Assembly: GCA_902781215.1 (NCBI GenBank)
Contig: CACZIO010000005.1
Location: forward strand, 33,847-97,846
DNA: 64,000 bases
Direction: 5' to 3'
Source: an uncultured Lachnospiraceae bacterium
GTDB taxonomy: Bacteria > Bacillota > Clostridia > Lachnospirales > Lachnospiraceae
Position numbers and translations under genes: made by a program. Below the pieces are notes generated by a model. It made no database searches, had not been told where the DNA came from, and saw nothing but the letters and a program-made list of their open reading frames with translations. Of the stretch, positions 34,962-43,959 are shown one piece after another; positions within the stretch are counted from its first letter, which is position 1; every line of letters starts with the position of its first letter.

Positions 34962-37838
34962 ATGACAGTTACATACGCGCTGACCGCCTCGCTGCTGTTC
35001 CTGGGACTGACCCTGATGCTGGTCGATGTCAGCCAGAAATTGAAAAAGAGTGAACACCTCGCGATCTCTCTGGTCCTGATCGGCACCAGCATGTTCTATG
35101 TCGCCATGGACTGCCTGTGGATCGTCGTCTATACCGGGGAGACCTTTCACCGCGGCCTCTTCATCCTGCTGAATTTTCTTTTTTACCTGGTCTATATCAC
35201 CCTGCCCTACATCTGGTTCCTGTTCTCCAAACATTTCGCGGGGGGCAGGATGACCGGCAGGACGTGGAATCTCCTGTTCGCGGCCCCCTGGTTTTTCAAC
35301 CTGGCCCTGGTCGTCCTGACCATGCTGGGGACAGGCTTTCTGTGGGAGATCGGCGACGCGGCCTCCCGCTACACGCGGGGACCCCTGTTCGGGATCTTTT
35401 CCAATCTCAATCTTGTCTATTATTTCATTCCCGTCATCGGGATCATCTCCCTGCTGATCACCGGAAAGGGGGCGGACCGGCGGACGCTGGTCACGACCCT
35501 GGGCTTCTCCGTGATCCCGGCGCTGGGCGTCTTCATCTACACCTACTGGATCTCGGTGGACGCCATCTACCCCTTCCAGCCCTGCTGCTTTTTCCTGGGC
35601 GTCATGTTCGCCTATATCCTCCTGCTCTCGCAGGTCCACAGACAGACACAGGAGGAGAACCTGCGCCTGACAGAGGAGGCCAGGGCGGCGGAGATCGAGC
35701 GGATCCGGCAGGCGGAGGCGGAGAGCCGCAGAAAGCAGGGAGAGTTGGAGGAAAAGCTGGCCCTGCAGGAAAAGCTCCTGCAGGAGGAGCGGCAGCGGGA
35801 GCAGCAGGACCGGATGATCACGGCCCTGTCCTCGGACTACTGGAGTGTCTACTATCTGGATCTGGATACGGACGAGGGTGTCTGCTACCGGTCCCATGAG
35901 GACCTGGACGGGACCGGCTTCAAGGTCGGCGAGCATTTCCCCTATCTGGCGTCCGTGACCCGGTACGGCAAACAGTATGTGACGGAGCCTTATCTGGAGG
36001 ATTTCCTGCGCTTTATCCGGACAGAGGCGGTCCTGGACGGGCTCCGCCAGAGTCCGGTCATCTCCCACACCTATATGGTGAACCGGCACGGGACGGACTC
36101 CTACGAGACCGTGCGCTTTGCCGCCATGTGGAATCCGGAAGACCCGGAGGAAAAGACTGCCCACCATGTCAGCGCCTGCTTTGCCGACACGGACGCCGAG
36201 ACCCGGCGGGCCATGGAGCAGAATGAGACCCTGGCGGAGGCGCTGACGGCGGCGGAGGAGGCCAACAAGGCCAAGACGACCTTCCTCTCCAACATGAGCC
36301 ATGAGATGAGGACGCCGATGAACGCCATCATCGGCCTGGACAATATCGCCCTCAATGATCCGGCCCTCCCGGATACGACGAGAGTGCATCTGGAGAAGAT
36401 CGGGACCTCCGCCCACCATCTGCTGGGCATCATCAACGATATCCTGGACATGAGCCGGATCGAGGCCGGCCGCATGGTCATCCGGACCGAGGAGTTCTCC
36501 TTCCCCCACATGCTGTCCCAGATCAACACGATCATCGGCGGCCAGTGCCGGGACAAGGGGCTCCACTATGACTGCCGGCTCCTGGGGGAGGTCAGCGACT
36601 ACTACATCGGCGACGACATGAAGCTGCGTCAGGTGATGATCAACATCCTGGGCAACGCGGTCAAATTCACGCCGGAGGGCGGCAGTGTGACCTTCACGGT
36701 GGAGGAGACGGCCCGTTACGACGGCAAGTCGACCATGCGCTTTGTCATCAGCGACACCGGTATCGGCATGAGCGAGGACTATCTGCCGAAGATTTTTGAC
36801 GCTTTTTCACAGGAGGATTCGTCCAGCACCAACAAGTACGGCAGTACGGGCCTGGGCCTTCCCATCACCCGCAGCATCGTGGAGCTCATGAACGGTCACA
36901 TCGAGGTTGCGAGCGAAAAGGGGGTCGGCTCGACCTTTACCGTGACGGTCACCCTGGGGGATTCGGACCGCAGGACCGGCTCCGAAGCCGACAGCGCGGG
37001 GGACATCCGGCCCCATGACCTGTGCGTCCTGGTCATCGACGACGACCCCATCGCCTGTGAGCACGCCCAGGTTGTCCTGAGCCAGGTCGGCATCAACTGC
37101 GAGGAGGTCTCCTCCGGCGCCGAGGGCGTCCGGATGGTCAGCCTCCGCCACGCCAGAAGGGATCCCTACGACCTGATCCTGATCGACCTGCGGATGCCGG
37201 AGATGGACGGCGTGGAGACCGCCAGGCAGATCCGGGAGGCTGTCGGCGACGAGACGCCCGTGATCATCCTCACCTCCTATACCTGGGAGGACATCGAGGA
37301 GGAGGCCCGGGCCGCCGGCGTGGACGCCTTCCTGGCCAAGCCCCTCTTCGCGGGCCGGGTCATGGAGGAGTTCCGCGAGGCCTTTACCAGAAAGAACGAA
37401 CAGCTGGCCAGGCGGACCGCCGACCTCAAGGGCAGGCGGGTCCTGCTGGCGGAGGACGTCGCGATCAACGCGGAGATCATGATGATGGTCCTGTCCATGC
37501 GCGAGATGGAGGTGGACCACGCCGAAAACGGCCGCGCCGCGGTCGAAAAATATATGGAACATGCGCCGGGCTATTACGACGTCATACTCATGGACATGCG
37601 GATGCCCGAGATGGACGGCCTGGAGGCCTCCAGGGCCATCCGCGCGGCGGGCAGGGAGGATTCCATGACCATCCCCATCATCGCCCTGACCGCCAACGCC
37701 TTTGACGAGGACGTGCAGCGGAGCATGCAGGCGGGACTCAACGCCCACCTCTCCAAGCCCGTGGAGCCGGAGACCCTCTACATGACCCTGGAGGAGCACC
37801 TGGCGGAATCTGCCGCAGAAAAGGAGGAAAAAGAATGA
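34962..37838 (+). CDS. Hybrid sensor histidine kinase with two receiver domains
   Basis: This 958-residue membrane sensor has seven or so N-terminal membrane segments (residues 1-235), a charged coiled coil (about 235-300) and a PAS-like region (about 300-420). The HisKA domain has the phosphorylated His in SNMSHEMRTPMNAI (near residue 446), and the ATPase domain shows NAVKFTPEGG, DTGIGM and GSTGLGLPI. REC1 has VIDDDPIA and LIDLRMPEMDG; REC2 has LLAEDVAINAEI, LMDMRMPEMDG and LSKPVEPE. No separate output domain is present, so it probably passes phosphate on or signals through the STAS protein upstream. ATG 34962 follows GAGGGGGGG. Its stop overlaps the next start (ATGA). Confidence 0.92.
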   Translation: MTVTYALTASLLFLGLTLMLVDVSQKLKKSEHLAISLVLIGTSMFYVAMDCLWIVVYTGETFHRGLFILLNFLFYLVYITLPYIWFLFSKHFAGGRMTGRTWNLLFAAPWFFNLALVVLTMLGTGFLWEIGDAASRYTRGPLFGIFSNLNLVYYFIPVIGIISLLITGKGADRRTLVTTLGFSVIPALGVFIYTYWISVDAIYPFQPCCFFLGVMFAYILLLSQVHRQTQEENLRLTEEARAAEIERIRQAEAESRRKQGELEEKLALQEKLLQEERQREQQDRMITALSSDYWSVYYLDLDTDEGVCYRSHEDLDGTGFKVGEHFPYLASVTRYGKQYVTEPYLEDFLRFIRTEAVLDGLRQSPVISHTYMVNRHGTDSYETVRFAAMWNPEDPEEKTAHHVSACFADTDAETRRAMEQNETLAEALTAAEEANKAKTTFLSNMSHEMRTPMNAIIGLDNIALNDPALPDTTRVHLEKIGTSAHHLLGIINDILDMSRIEAGRMVIRTEEFSFPHMLSQINTIIGGQCRDKGLHYDCRLLGEVSDYYIGDDMKLRQVMINILGNAVKFTPEGGSVTFTVEETARYDGKSTMRFVISDTGIGMSEDYLPKIFDAFSQEDSSSTNKYGSTGLGLPITRSIVELMNGHIEVASEKGVGSTFTVTVTLGDSDRRTGSEADSAGDIRPHDLCVLVIDDDPIACEHAQVVLSQVGINCEEVSSGAEGVRMVSLRHARRDPYDLILIDLRMPEMDGVETARQIREAVGDETPVIILTSYTWEDIEEEARAAGVDAFLAKPLFAGRVMEEFREAFTRKNEQLARRTADLKGRRVLLAEDVAINAEIMMMVLSMREMEVDHAENGRAAVEKYMEHAPGYYDVILMDMRMPEMDGLEASRAIRAAGREDSMTIPIIALTANAFDEDVQRSMQAGLNAHLSKPVEPETLYMTLEEHLAESAAEKEEKE

Positions 37839-38386
37839 GAATACTGCCCGAAGAGACACAGTGCATGATCATCGACATGCAGGAGCGGCTGATGCCGGCC
37901 ATGAACGGACGCAAGGCCTGTGAGGACCGCGCCCTGATGCTGATCCGGGGTCTGCGGGTCCTGGACATCCCCATGCTGATCACCCAGCAGTACACCAAAG
38001 GCCTGGGCGGCAGCATCCCGGAGGTCTATGAAGCCGCGGGGACGACGGACTACTATGACAAGCGGACCTTCAGCTGCACCAGGGACGAGGCCATCCTGGC
38101 CGCCCTGGAGGAAAAGCGGGCCGCCGGAAGGAAAAATGTCCTGGTCTGCGGGACCGAGGCCCATGTCTGCGTCTTCCAGACCTGTCTGGACCTCAAGGCC
38201 CTGGGCTTCCAGCCCGTCCTCGTGACGGACGCCATTGCCTCCCGCAAAAAGACGGACAAAAAGATCGCCCTGCAGAGGGCCGTGCAGGAGGGGATCCTCC
38301 TGACCACCGCCGAGGCGGTCCTGTTCGAGCTGACCGTCGACTCCCGCCACCCCAGATTCCGCGAGATCTCCGCATTAGTAAAATAA
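37835..38386 (+). CDS. Isochorismatase-family cysteine hydrolase
   Basis: This 183-residue protein has the isochorismatase/nicotinamidase fold. The catalytic Asp is in CMIIDMQERL (near residue 15), the Lys in YYDKRTFS, and the Cys in CGTEAHVCVFQ (near residue 113). Family members hydrolyse vinyl ethers or amides such as nicotinamide; this subgroup (YcaC-like) has unknown substrates. The ATG overlaps the kinase stop by four bases, so translation is probably coupled. The metabolic link to the kinase is not clear. Confidence 0.88.
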   Translation: MRILPEETQCMIIDMQERLMPAMNGRKACEDRALMLIRGLRVLDIPMLITQQYTKGLGGSIPEVYEAAGTTDYYDKRTFSCTRDEAILAALEEKRAAGRKNVLVCGTEAHVCVFQTCLDLKALGFQPVLVTDAIASRKKTDKKIALQRAVQEGILLTTAEAVLFELTVDSRHPRFREISALVK

Positions 38387-38486
38387 AGTGGGAGCGTGGA
38401 ACACGCGAAGCAGCACGTAGTTTTCATCACAGAATTAGCCCAGCGGAGAAAAGCTGAGCGAATGCCGTGCCTGCACGGGCAAAAAA

Positions 38487-38543
38487 ACTGCGGGTCAAAT
38501 GCCATTCAAGTCAGATGGCACTTTGACACCGCAGTCTTTTTTT
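38487..38543. terminator. Bidirectional terminator between convergent genes
   Basis: ACTGCGG (38487-38493) pairs with CCGCAGT (38529-38535), extended inward by GTCAAA-GCCAT / ATGGC-TTTGAC. It is followed by TTTTTTT on plus and by TTTTTTT on minus. It serves the isochorismatase-family gene and pgi. Confidence 0.88.
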
Positions 38544-38544
38544 A

Positions 38545-38752
38545 GTTCGGAACCAGGGGGACGGTTCTATGGTCCCGGAATCGTCCGGCCGGCATTATAG
38601 GACGCCGTTGCCCTTTGTTCTGGTGAAAAAGGAGCCGGAGAACCGTCCCTGTGGTCCCTGACTTTCGTTCCGGTGAAAAGGGACCGGAGAACCGTCCCCG
38701 TGGTCCCTGTTCCGGTGAAAAGGGAGCCGGAGAACCGTCCCTGGTGGTTCTA
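38545..38752. repeat. GGGACGGTTCT-family repeat cluster downstream of pgi
   Basis: Three tandem units start at 38617, 38667 and 38709 (GTTC(C/T)GGTGAAAAgGgA, then GAGAACCGTCCC), with an inverted GGGACGGTTCT copy at about 38551. The last unit ends two bases from the pgi stop codon and carries the 20-mer shared with 29161 and 40578. Confidence 0.8.
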
Positions 38753-40336
38753 TCAGATCTCGAACAGGTCCGCGTAGGCCTTGAGGGCGCCGTCGGTCTC
38801 GTGGGCGAGGACGCGCTTGGCGAGGAGCTTGCCCAGCTGGACGCCTTCCTGGTCGAAGCTGTTGACGTTCCAGATGAAGCCCTGGAACATGACCTTGTTC
38901 TCGAAGTGGGCGAGCAGGGCGCCGAGGGACTCGGGATTGAGCTGGTCGCCGATGATGATGCTGGAGGGGCGGCCGCCTGCAAATGCCTTGTTGGGGTTCT
39001 CATCCTCCTTGCCGCAGGCGAAGGCCATGATCTGGGCGACGACGTTGGCGCAGAGCTTTTTCTGGCTGGTGCTGCCCTGGATGTCGACGTCCATGCCGAT
39101 CTGGCTGTCCTTGTAGCCGACGAACTGCATGGGGATGATGTTGGTGCCCTGGTGCAGGAGCTGGTAGAAGGAGTGCTGGCCGTTGGTGCCGGGCTCACCG
39201 AAGATGGCGGGGCCGGTCACGTAGTCGACGGGTTCGCCGAAACGGTTGACGGACTTGCCGTTGGACTCCATGTCGAGCTGCTGCAGGTGGGCGGGGAAGC
39301 GGCTGAGCGCCTGGGAATAGGGCAGGACTGCCGTGCACAGATAACCCTCGACGTTGCGCTCGTAGGCGCCGATCAGGGCATCCAGGAGAGCCGCGTTCTG
39401 ACGGATATCGGGATTGAGGGCGGTCTTGTCAGCTTCGTGTGCGCCGTTCATGATGCGGGCGAAGATATCGGGGCCGAAGGCCAGGGAGAGGATCACGCCG
39501 CCGACACAGGAGGACGAGGAGTAGCGTCCGCCGATGTAGTCATCCATGAAGAAGGCTTCCAGATAGTCGGTGCTGGAGGCGAGCGGAGAGGTCTCGCTGG
39601 TGACGGCCAGCATGTGTTTGGAGGGATCCACGCCTGCGTTGCGGAGAGCGTCGCGGACGAAGGACTCATTGGTCAGGGTCTCGAGGGTCGTGCCGGACTT
39701 GGAGACCACGATGAAGAGGGAGTGGGGGATGTCCACAGACTTGAGGACAGCCGCCGCGTCGTCGGGGTCGACGTTGCTGATGAAACGGGCCTGCATTTTC
39801 AGGGTGTCGTTGGTCTTCGCCCAGTTCTCGAGGGCCAGATAGATGGCGCGGGGGCCCAGGTCGGAGCCGCCGATACCGATCTGCACGACCGTGTTGAACT
39901 TCTCGCCGGCCGCATTGGTGATCTCGCCGGCGTGGACCTTGTTGGCGAACTCCGCCGCCTTCTGCTGCTGGGAGACATAGAAATCGCGCTTGTTGACGCC
40001 GTCCGCGATGACATCCTTGCCGAGCTGTCCGCGGCAGAGCTGATGGAGGACCAGACGCTTCTCGCCGGTGTTGATCACATCGCCGTCCAGCAGATCCTGA
40101 TATTTCTCAACCAGCTGATGCTCATCCGCCAGCTCCTGCAGAACCGCGAGTGCATCATCGTCAACTGCCTTGGCCGCGAAATTGTACTTCATGCCGCAGG
40201 CCATGGGAACGCTGTATTCGGCCACGCGCTTTGCGCCGTTCTCGCCGGACATAGCCTCCACGAGATTGACCTTGCCCCTCAGTGCCATGAACTTCTTATA
40301 GACTGCAAGAGTGTCAAGATTTTTCCAGGAAATCAT
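38753..40336 (-). CDS. pgi: Glucose-6-phosphate isomerase
   Basis: This 527-residue isomerase interconverts glucose-6-phosphate and fructose-6-phosphate in glycolysis. The signatures IGIGGSDLGPRAIYLA and SKSGTTLETLTNE are present, followed by GGRYSSSSCVGG and the C-terminal FIWNVNSFDQEGVQLGK block. The start is ATG 40336; TTG at 40342 has better spacing to AAGGAGG and is the alternative, giving two more residues. Both sides of the gene carry the GGGACGGTTCT repeat, with an identical 21-mer in the same orientation at 38730 and 40577. The gene may have been relocated as a block. Confidence 0.95.
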   Translation of the reverse strand: MISWKNLDTLAVYKKFMALRGKVNLVEAMSGENGAKRVAEYSVPMACGMKYNFAAKAVDDDALAVLQELADEHQLVEKYQDLLDGDVINTGEKRLVLHQLCRGQLGKDVIADGVNKRDFYVSQQQKAAEFANKVHAGEITNAAGEKFNTVVQIGIGGSDLGPRAIYLALENWAKTNDTLKMQARFISNVDPDDAAAVLKSVDIPHSLFIVVSKSGTTLETLTNESFVRDALRNAGVDPSKHMLAVTSETSPLASSTDYLEAFFMDDYIGGRYSSSSCVGGVILSLAFGPDIFARIMNGAHEADKTALNPDIRQNAALLDALIGAYERNVEGYLCTAVLPYSQALSRFPAHLQQLDMESNGKSVNRFGEPVDYVTGPAIFGEPGTNGQHSFYQLLHQGTNIIPMQFVGYKDSQIGMDVDIQGSTSQKKLCANVVAQIMAFACGKEDENPNKAFAGGRPSSIIIGDQLNPESLGALLAHFENKVMFQGFIWNVNSFDQEGVQLGKLLAKRVLAHETDGALKAYADLFEI

Positions 40337-40523
40337 TGCCAAATAATCCTCCTTTGAAACGAGTGGTACAGTGAAAAAAGAGAAAACGGCCATATATGTA
40401 TATGTGTAAAAAAAACATGTCTTAAAGCCTTGCCGTTTGTCGCAACAATTATATAGTATTTCCATGCGGATTTCCAGTTTTCGAGCCGGAATGTGTCCCT
40501 GAAAGCGTTCGGGAAGCTGCATA

Positions 40524-40597
40524 GGAACCACCAGGAACCACCAGGGACGGTTCTCAACGGTACAAAAAGTACCGGCGAGAACCGTCCCTGGTGGTTC
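40524..40597. repeat. Long perfect hairpin of the GGGACGGTTCT family
   Basis: A 21-bp perfect inverted repeat (40535-40555 and 40577-40597; left half begins GAACCACCAGGGACGG) encloses a second stem CGGTAC-aaaaa-GTACCG. A partial direct copy (GGAACCACCA) lies at 40524. It borders the truncated MATE frame directly. Confidence 0.88.
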
Positions 40598-40598
40598 A

Positions 40599-41300
40599 CT
40601 GTCCCAGATCTCTCTGGTCGCGGCCATGGCGGCTATCAACAACATGATCCGCAAATACGGCGCCCTGGATCCGGTCTTCGGCCAGGTCCAGTACGCCCAG
40701 ATCCCCATGGCGGTCGTCGGCATCGTCATGAAGTTCTTCCAGATCGTGATCTCCATCGTCGTCGGCATGGCGGCGGGCTGCATCCCGATCGTGGGCTTCA
40801 ATATGGGCGCGGGCCTGAAGGGCCGTGTCCGCGAGCTGTTCACCAAGCTCCTGATGGCGGAGGCGGCGGTCGGTGCCGTCGCGCTCTGCATCGTGGAGCT
40901 CCTGCCCCTGCAGCTGATCGGCATTTTCGGCGCCGCCAACGAGAGCAGCTTCTATACCGAGTTTGCCGTGCGCGCCTTCCGCACCTACCTGTGCATGATC
41001 ATTTTCGCCTGCGTCAACAAGGCCTGCTTTATCTTCCTGCAGTCCATCGGCAAGGCGGCGGAGTCGACGGCTCTGTCCATGATCCGCGAGATTGTCTTCG
41101 GCGTGGGCTTCGCCCTGGTTCTGCCCCTCTTCTTCGGGCTGAACGGCGTCCTCTACTCCATGCCCGTCTCGGACTTTTTGACCTTTGTCATCGCGGCGGT
41201 CCTGATCGTCCGCACCTACCGGGAGCTGGGGGCCGGCGAAGCAGAGGAATCTGCAGCGGCTCTGCAGAAAAGGTCCGCGGGCAGCGCGCAGATGATTTGA
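40599..41300 (+). pseudogene. MATE-family efflux transporter, N-terminal half missing
   Basis: The frame reads LSQISLVAAMAAINNMIRKY and continues through the C-terminal half of a MATE transporter (VVGIVMKFFQIVISIVVGMA, then IVGFNMGAGLKGRVRELF) to a normal end. About 230 residues remain of the usual 450. The reading frame starts directly at the edge of the repeat hairpin at 40597, and no N-terminal half is found nearby because pgi lies there in the opposite direction. An ATG at 40626 is available, but a half-transporter is unlikely to work. Confidence 0.75.
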
Positions 41301-41310
41301 GGGATTTTCC

Positions 41311-41339
41311 TTGTAAACAAAGACTCCAGATGGTACAAT
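41311..41339 (+). promoter_or_regulatory. Putative cysK promoter
   Basis: TTGTAA (41311-41316), 17 bp, TACAAT (41334-41339), right after the MATE remnant. Confidence 0.55.
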
Positions 41340-41403
41340 CGTTAACGCTGTGCATGCGCTTGTGCGCAAGGCGAGAATGAGGACAGAGAAAGGACGATTG
41401 ACT

Positions 41404-42333
41404 GTGATTTATCATAATATTCTGGAGGCAGTTGGAAATACACCCATGGTGGAGCTGCAGCGCATGCCCGAGCCCGGGAGCGCGCGGATCCTGGTCAAGG
41501 TGGAGGGCCTGAACGTCGGCGGCTCCATCAAGACGAGGACGGCCCTCAACATGATCGAGGAGGCCGAGAAGGCCGGCATCATCAAGGAGGACACGATCAT
41601 CGTCGAGCCCACCAGCGGCAACCAGGGAATCGGCCTGGCTCTGGTCGGCGCCGTGAAGGGCTACCGGACCATCATCATCATGCCCGATTCGGTCAGCGAG
41701 GAGCGCGCCAAGCTCGTGCGCCACTACGGGGCGGAGGTCCGCCTGATCCACGATGCCGGCGACATCGGCGCCTGCATCGACGAGTGCCTGCAGACGGCCC
41801 TGCGCATGCAGAAAAAAGACCCCAAGGTCTTCGTGCCCCAGCAGTTCTCCAATCCCAACAACACCATGGCGCAGAGGAACTTCACTGCACAGGAGATCCT
41901 GCGGCAGGTGGACGGCCCGATCGACGGCTTCTGCAGCGGAATCGGCACCGGCGGCACCCTGACCGGCATCGGCGAAGTCCTCAAGGAGCACAATCCGAAT
42001 ATGGAGATCTGGGCGGTCGAGCCCGAGAACGCGGCCATCCTGGCCGGCGGCATGATCGGCACCCACATGCAGATGGGCATCGGCGACGGCATCATCCCCG
42101 ATATCCTCAACCGGGACATCTACGACGACATCTGCATCACGACAGACCAGGAGGCGATCGAGACCTCCAAGCGCCTGGCCCGCGAAGAGGGCCTCATGGT
42201 CGGCATCTCCTCCGGCACCAACGTGGCGGCGGCCCTGAAGCTGGCCAAGAAGCTGGGTGAGGACAAGACCGTTGTGACGGTCCTGCCGGACACGGCCGAG
42301 CGCTACTTCTCGACACCTCTGTTCGGGGAATAA
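41404..42333 (+). CDS. cysK: Cysteine synthase family PLP enzyme
   Basis: This 309-residue PLP-dependent enzyme makes L-cysteine from O-acetylserine and sulfide. It opens MIYHNILEAVGNTPMVELQR. The PLP lysine is in VGGSIKTRTA, the substrate loop is PTSGNQGIGLA, and the phosphate-binding loop is GIGTGGTLTGIGE. The canonical CysK has N-x-SVKDR at the lysine; SIKTR is the variant found in many clostridial homologs. GTG 41404 follows AAAGGAC; an upstream ATG (41350) would add 18 residues without a site. It has its own promoter and terminator. A cystathionine beta-synthase-like role is possible but less likely. Confidence 0.9.
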   Translation: MIYHNILEAVGNTPMVELQRMPEPGSARILVKVEGLNVGGSIKTRTALNMIEEAEKAGIIKEDTIIVEPTSGNQGIGLALVGAVKGYRTIIIMPDSVSEERAKLVRHYGAEVRLIHDAGDIGACIDECLQTALRMQKKDPKVFVPQQFSNPNNTMAQRNFTAQEILRQVDGPIDGFCSGIGTGGTLTGIGEVLKEHNPNMEIWAVEPENAAILAGGMIGTHMQMGIGDGIIPDILNRDIYDDICITTDQEAIETSKRLAREEGLMVGISSGTNVAAALKLAKKLGEDKTVVTVLPDTAERYFSTPLFGE

Positions 42334-42430
42334 GTCCGCAGCAGGTTCCGGTTTTGGGGGTTATCCTGGATCGGGAATGCCGAGGCGCCGGAACCACCCA
42401 GAGCAGCGGTCTTTTGGTGAAAAACATAGC

Positions 42431-42488
42431 ATCGGACAGTGGAAGGTACAGAATGTACATCTGTACAGCGCCGCTGTCCGATTTTTTT
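42431..42488 (+). terminator. Terminator of cysK
   Basis: ATCGGACAG (42431-42439) pairs with CTGTCCGAT (42474-42482) and is followed by TTTTTT. An inner TGTACA-tc-TGTACA symmetry extends the hairpin. Confidence 0.85.
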
Positions 42489-42654
42489 GTATGGAAGCGG
42501 CATCCTGTGATAAGATGGTGAAAGATTGATGTATCCGCGGCCTGCGGCTTCGCGGAGCAGCGGACCTGTCCGGGACACTTGTGCAGTTTGATGAACCGGA
42601 CCCTGAAGAAAGGGAACTTTGGCTGGATTGGATAAGTGAACCGGAGGAGACACC

Positions 42655-43818
42655 ATGGTGCGGAAAATCGTGATAACGGGCGGGCCCTGCGCGGGAAAGA
42701 CGACGGGCATGACCTGGATCCAGAAATCTTTTGAAAAAATGGGCTACACAGTTCTGTTTATGTCCGAGCCCGCCACAGAGATGAAGACAGCGGGGATCAC
42801 GCCCGCCCGGTGTACCTCATCCATGGCCTATCAGCTCTTCCAGATGAAGCTCCAGCTGGAAAAAGAAAAGGTTTTTGAAGCCGCGGCGCGGGACATCCTG
42901 AAAAAGATGGAGACGGAGCTGGTTTCCCCGGCTTCCCCTGAGGAGAAGGCGGAAAACGGCAGCCGGCCAAAGGTCCTCATCGTCTGCGACCGGGGCTTTT
43001 TTGACAACCGGGCCTACATGACGCAGGCGGAATTCGACGAGGCCCTGCGGCAGCTGGGCGTGGATGCGGACGAGAAGCTCCGCAGCTATGACGCGGTCTT
43101 TCACCTGGAGACGACGGCCAAGAACGCGGCTGTCTACTACGGGTCGCAGACCAACGCCATCCGCGATGAGTCGCCGGAGGAGGCCATCGCGCTGGATGAC
43201 CGCGTGATCACTGCCTGGGAGAGACATCCCTATTTCCGGATCATCGAGAATCTGAACGGGTTTGAAGACAAGATGCGGCACCTGGTCGCCGAGATCGCCG
43301 CGGCCCTGGGAGAGCCCGTGCCCTTTGAGATCCGCCGCCGCTTCCTGATCGACTATCCGGATACCGCGGCGCTGGAGGCGCTGCCGGGCTGCCACAGAGA
43401 GGACCTCGAGCAGGTCTACCTGCGGTCCGAGGAGGATGAGGAGATCCGGATCCGGCGCAGCACGGGCGAGGACGGGGAAGTCTTCTACCTGACCCGCAGA
43501 AGGCTCCACGACGGCCAGCGGCGGCTGGAGGCGGAGGGACGACTGTCCGAGCGGGAGTACATGCAGTTCATGACCAACGCGGACCCGGAGCGGCGCCCCA
43601 TCCGCAAGGTGCGCTACCGCCTCATCTGGAACAGCCAGCACTACGAGATCGACCTCTATCCCTTCTGGACGGACCAGGCGGTCCTGGAGGTCTCGCTGCG
43701 GTCGGAGGACGAGCGCGTCCGGATCCCTTCATTTCTGCGTGTTCAGAAGGAAGTGACCGGCAACGCCTATTACGAGGTCTCGTCGCTGGCCAGAATCGAA
43801 CAGGGGAAACCGATCTGA
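42655..43818 (+). CDS. AAA_28 nucleotide-binding protein with CYTH-like C-terminal domain
   Basis: This 387-residue protein has an N-terminal P-loop NTPase/kinase domain of the AAA_28 type: ITGGPCAGKTTGM (P-loop), LFMSEPATEMKTAGI, and IVCDRGFFDNRAYM as the Walker B region. The C-terminal 180 residues resemble a CYTH/triphosphate-tunnel domain (EEIRIRRSTGEDGEVFYLTR, then YEIDLYPFWTDQAVLEVSL). This fusion is seen in various bacteria and eukaryotes; the substrate is unknown, and phosphorylation of a small nucleoside or processing of polyphosphates is possible. The ATG follows GGAGGAGAC. It lies between cysK and fumC with no clear pathway link. Confidence 0.78.
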   Translation: MVRKIVITGGPCAGKTTGMTWIQKSFEKMGYTVLFMSEPATEMKTAGITPARCTSSMAYQLFQMKLQLEKEKVFEAAARDILKKMETELVSPASPEEKAENGSRPKVLIVCDRGFFDNRAYMTQAEFDEALRQLGVDADEKLRSYDAVFHLETTAKNAAVYYGSQTNAIRDESPEEAIALDDRVITAWERHPYFRIIENLNGFEDKMRHLVAEIAAALGEPVPFEIRRRFLIDYPDTAALEALPGCHREDLEQVYLRSEEDEEIRIRRSTGEDGEVFYLTRRRLHDGQRRLEAEGRLSEREYMQFMTNADPERRPIRKVRYRLIWNSQHYEIDLYPFWTDQAVLEVSLRSEDERVRIPSFLRVQKEVTGNAYYEVSSLARIEQGKPI

Positions 43819-43959
43819 CGGACAGGCCGTTACTAAAGGGCATGTCATTTCTGTGAAGACGTCGGGGGATGCTCCACATCCGGAAAAACATATGCAGCAG
43901 GATGTCTGGGCGGCAGCCCGCAGGAAGGCACATATTTTTTAGAAGTAAGGGAGGACAAG

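Noticed and set aside
38651-40357. 568-residue plus-strand open frame
   Set aside because: It is antisense to pgi, whose minus-strand product has complete isomerase signatures.
42655-43818. Thymidylate or uridine kinase
   Set aside because: The P-loop is kinase-like, but the EPATEMKTAGI and CDRG segments and the C-terminal CYTH-like domain fit the AAA_28 group better.
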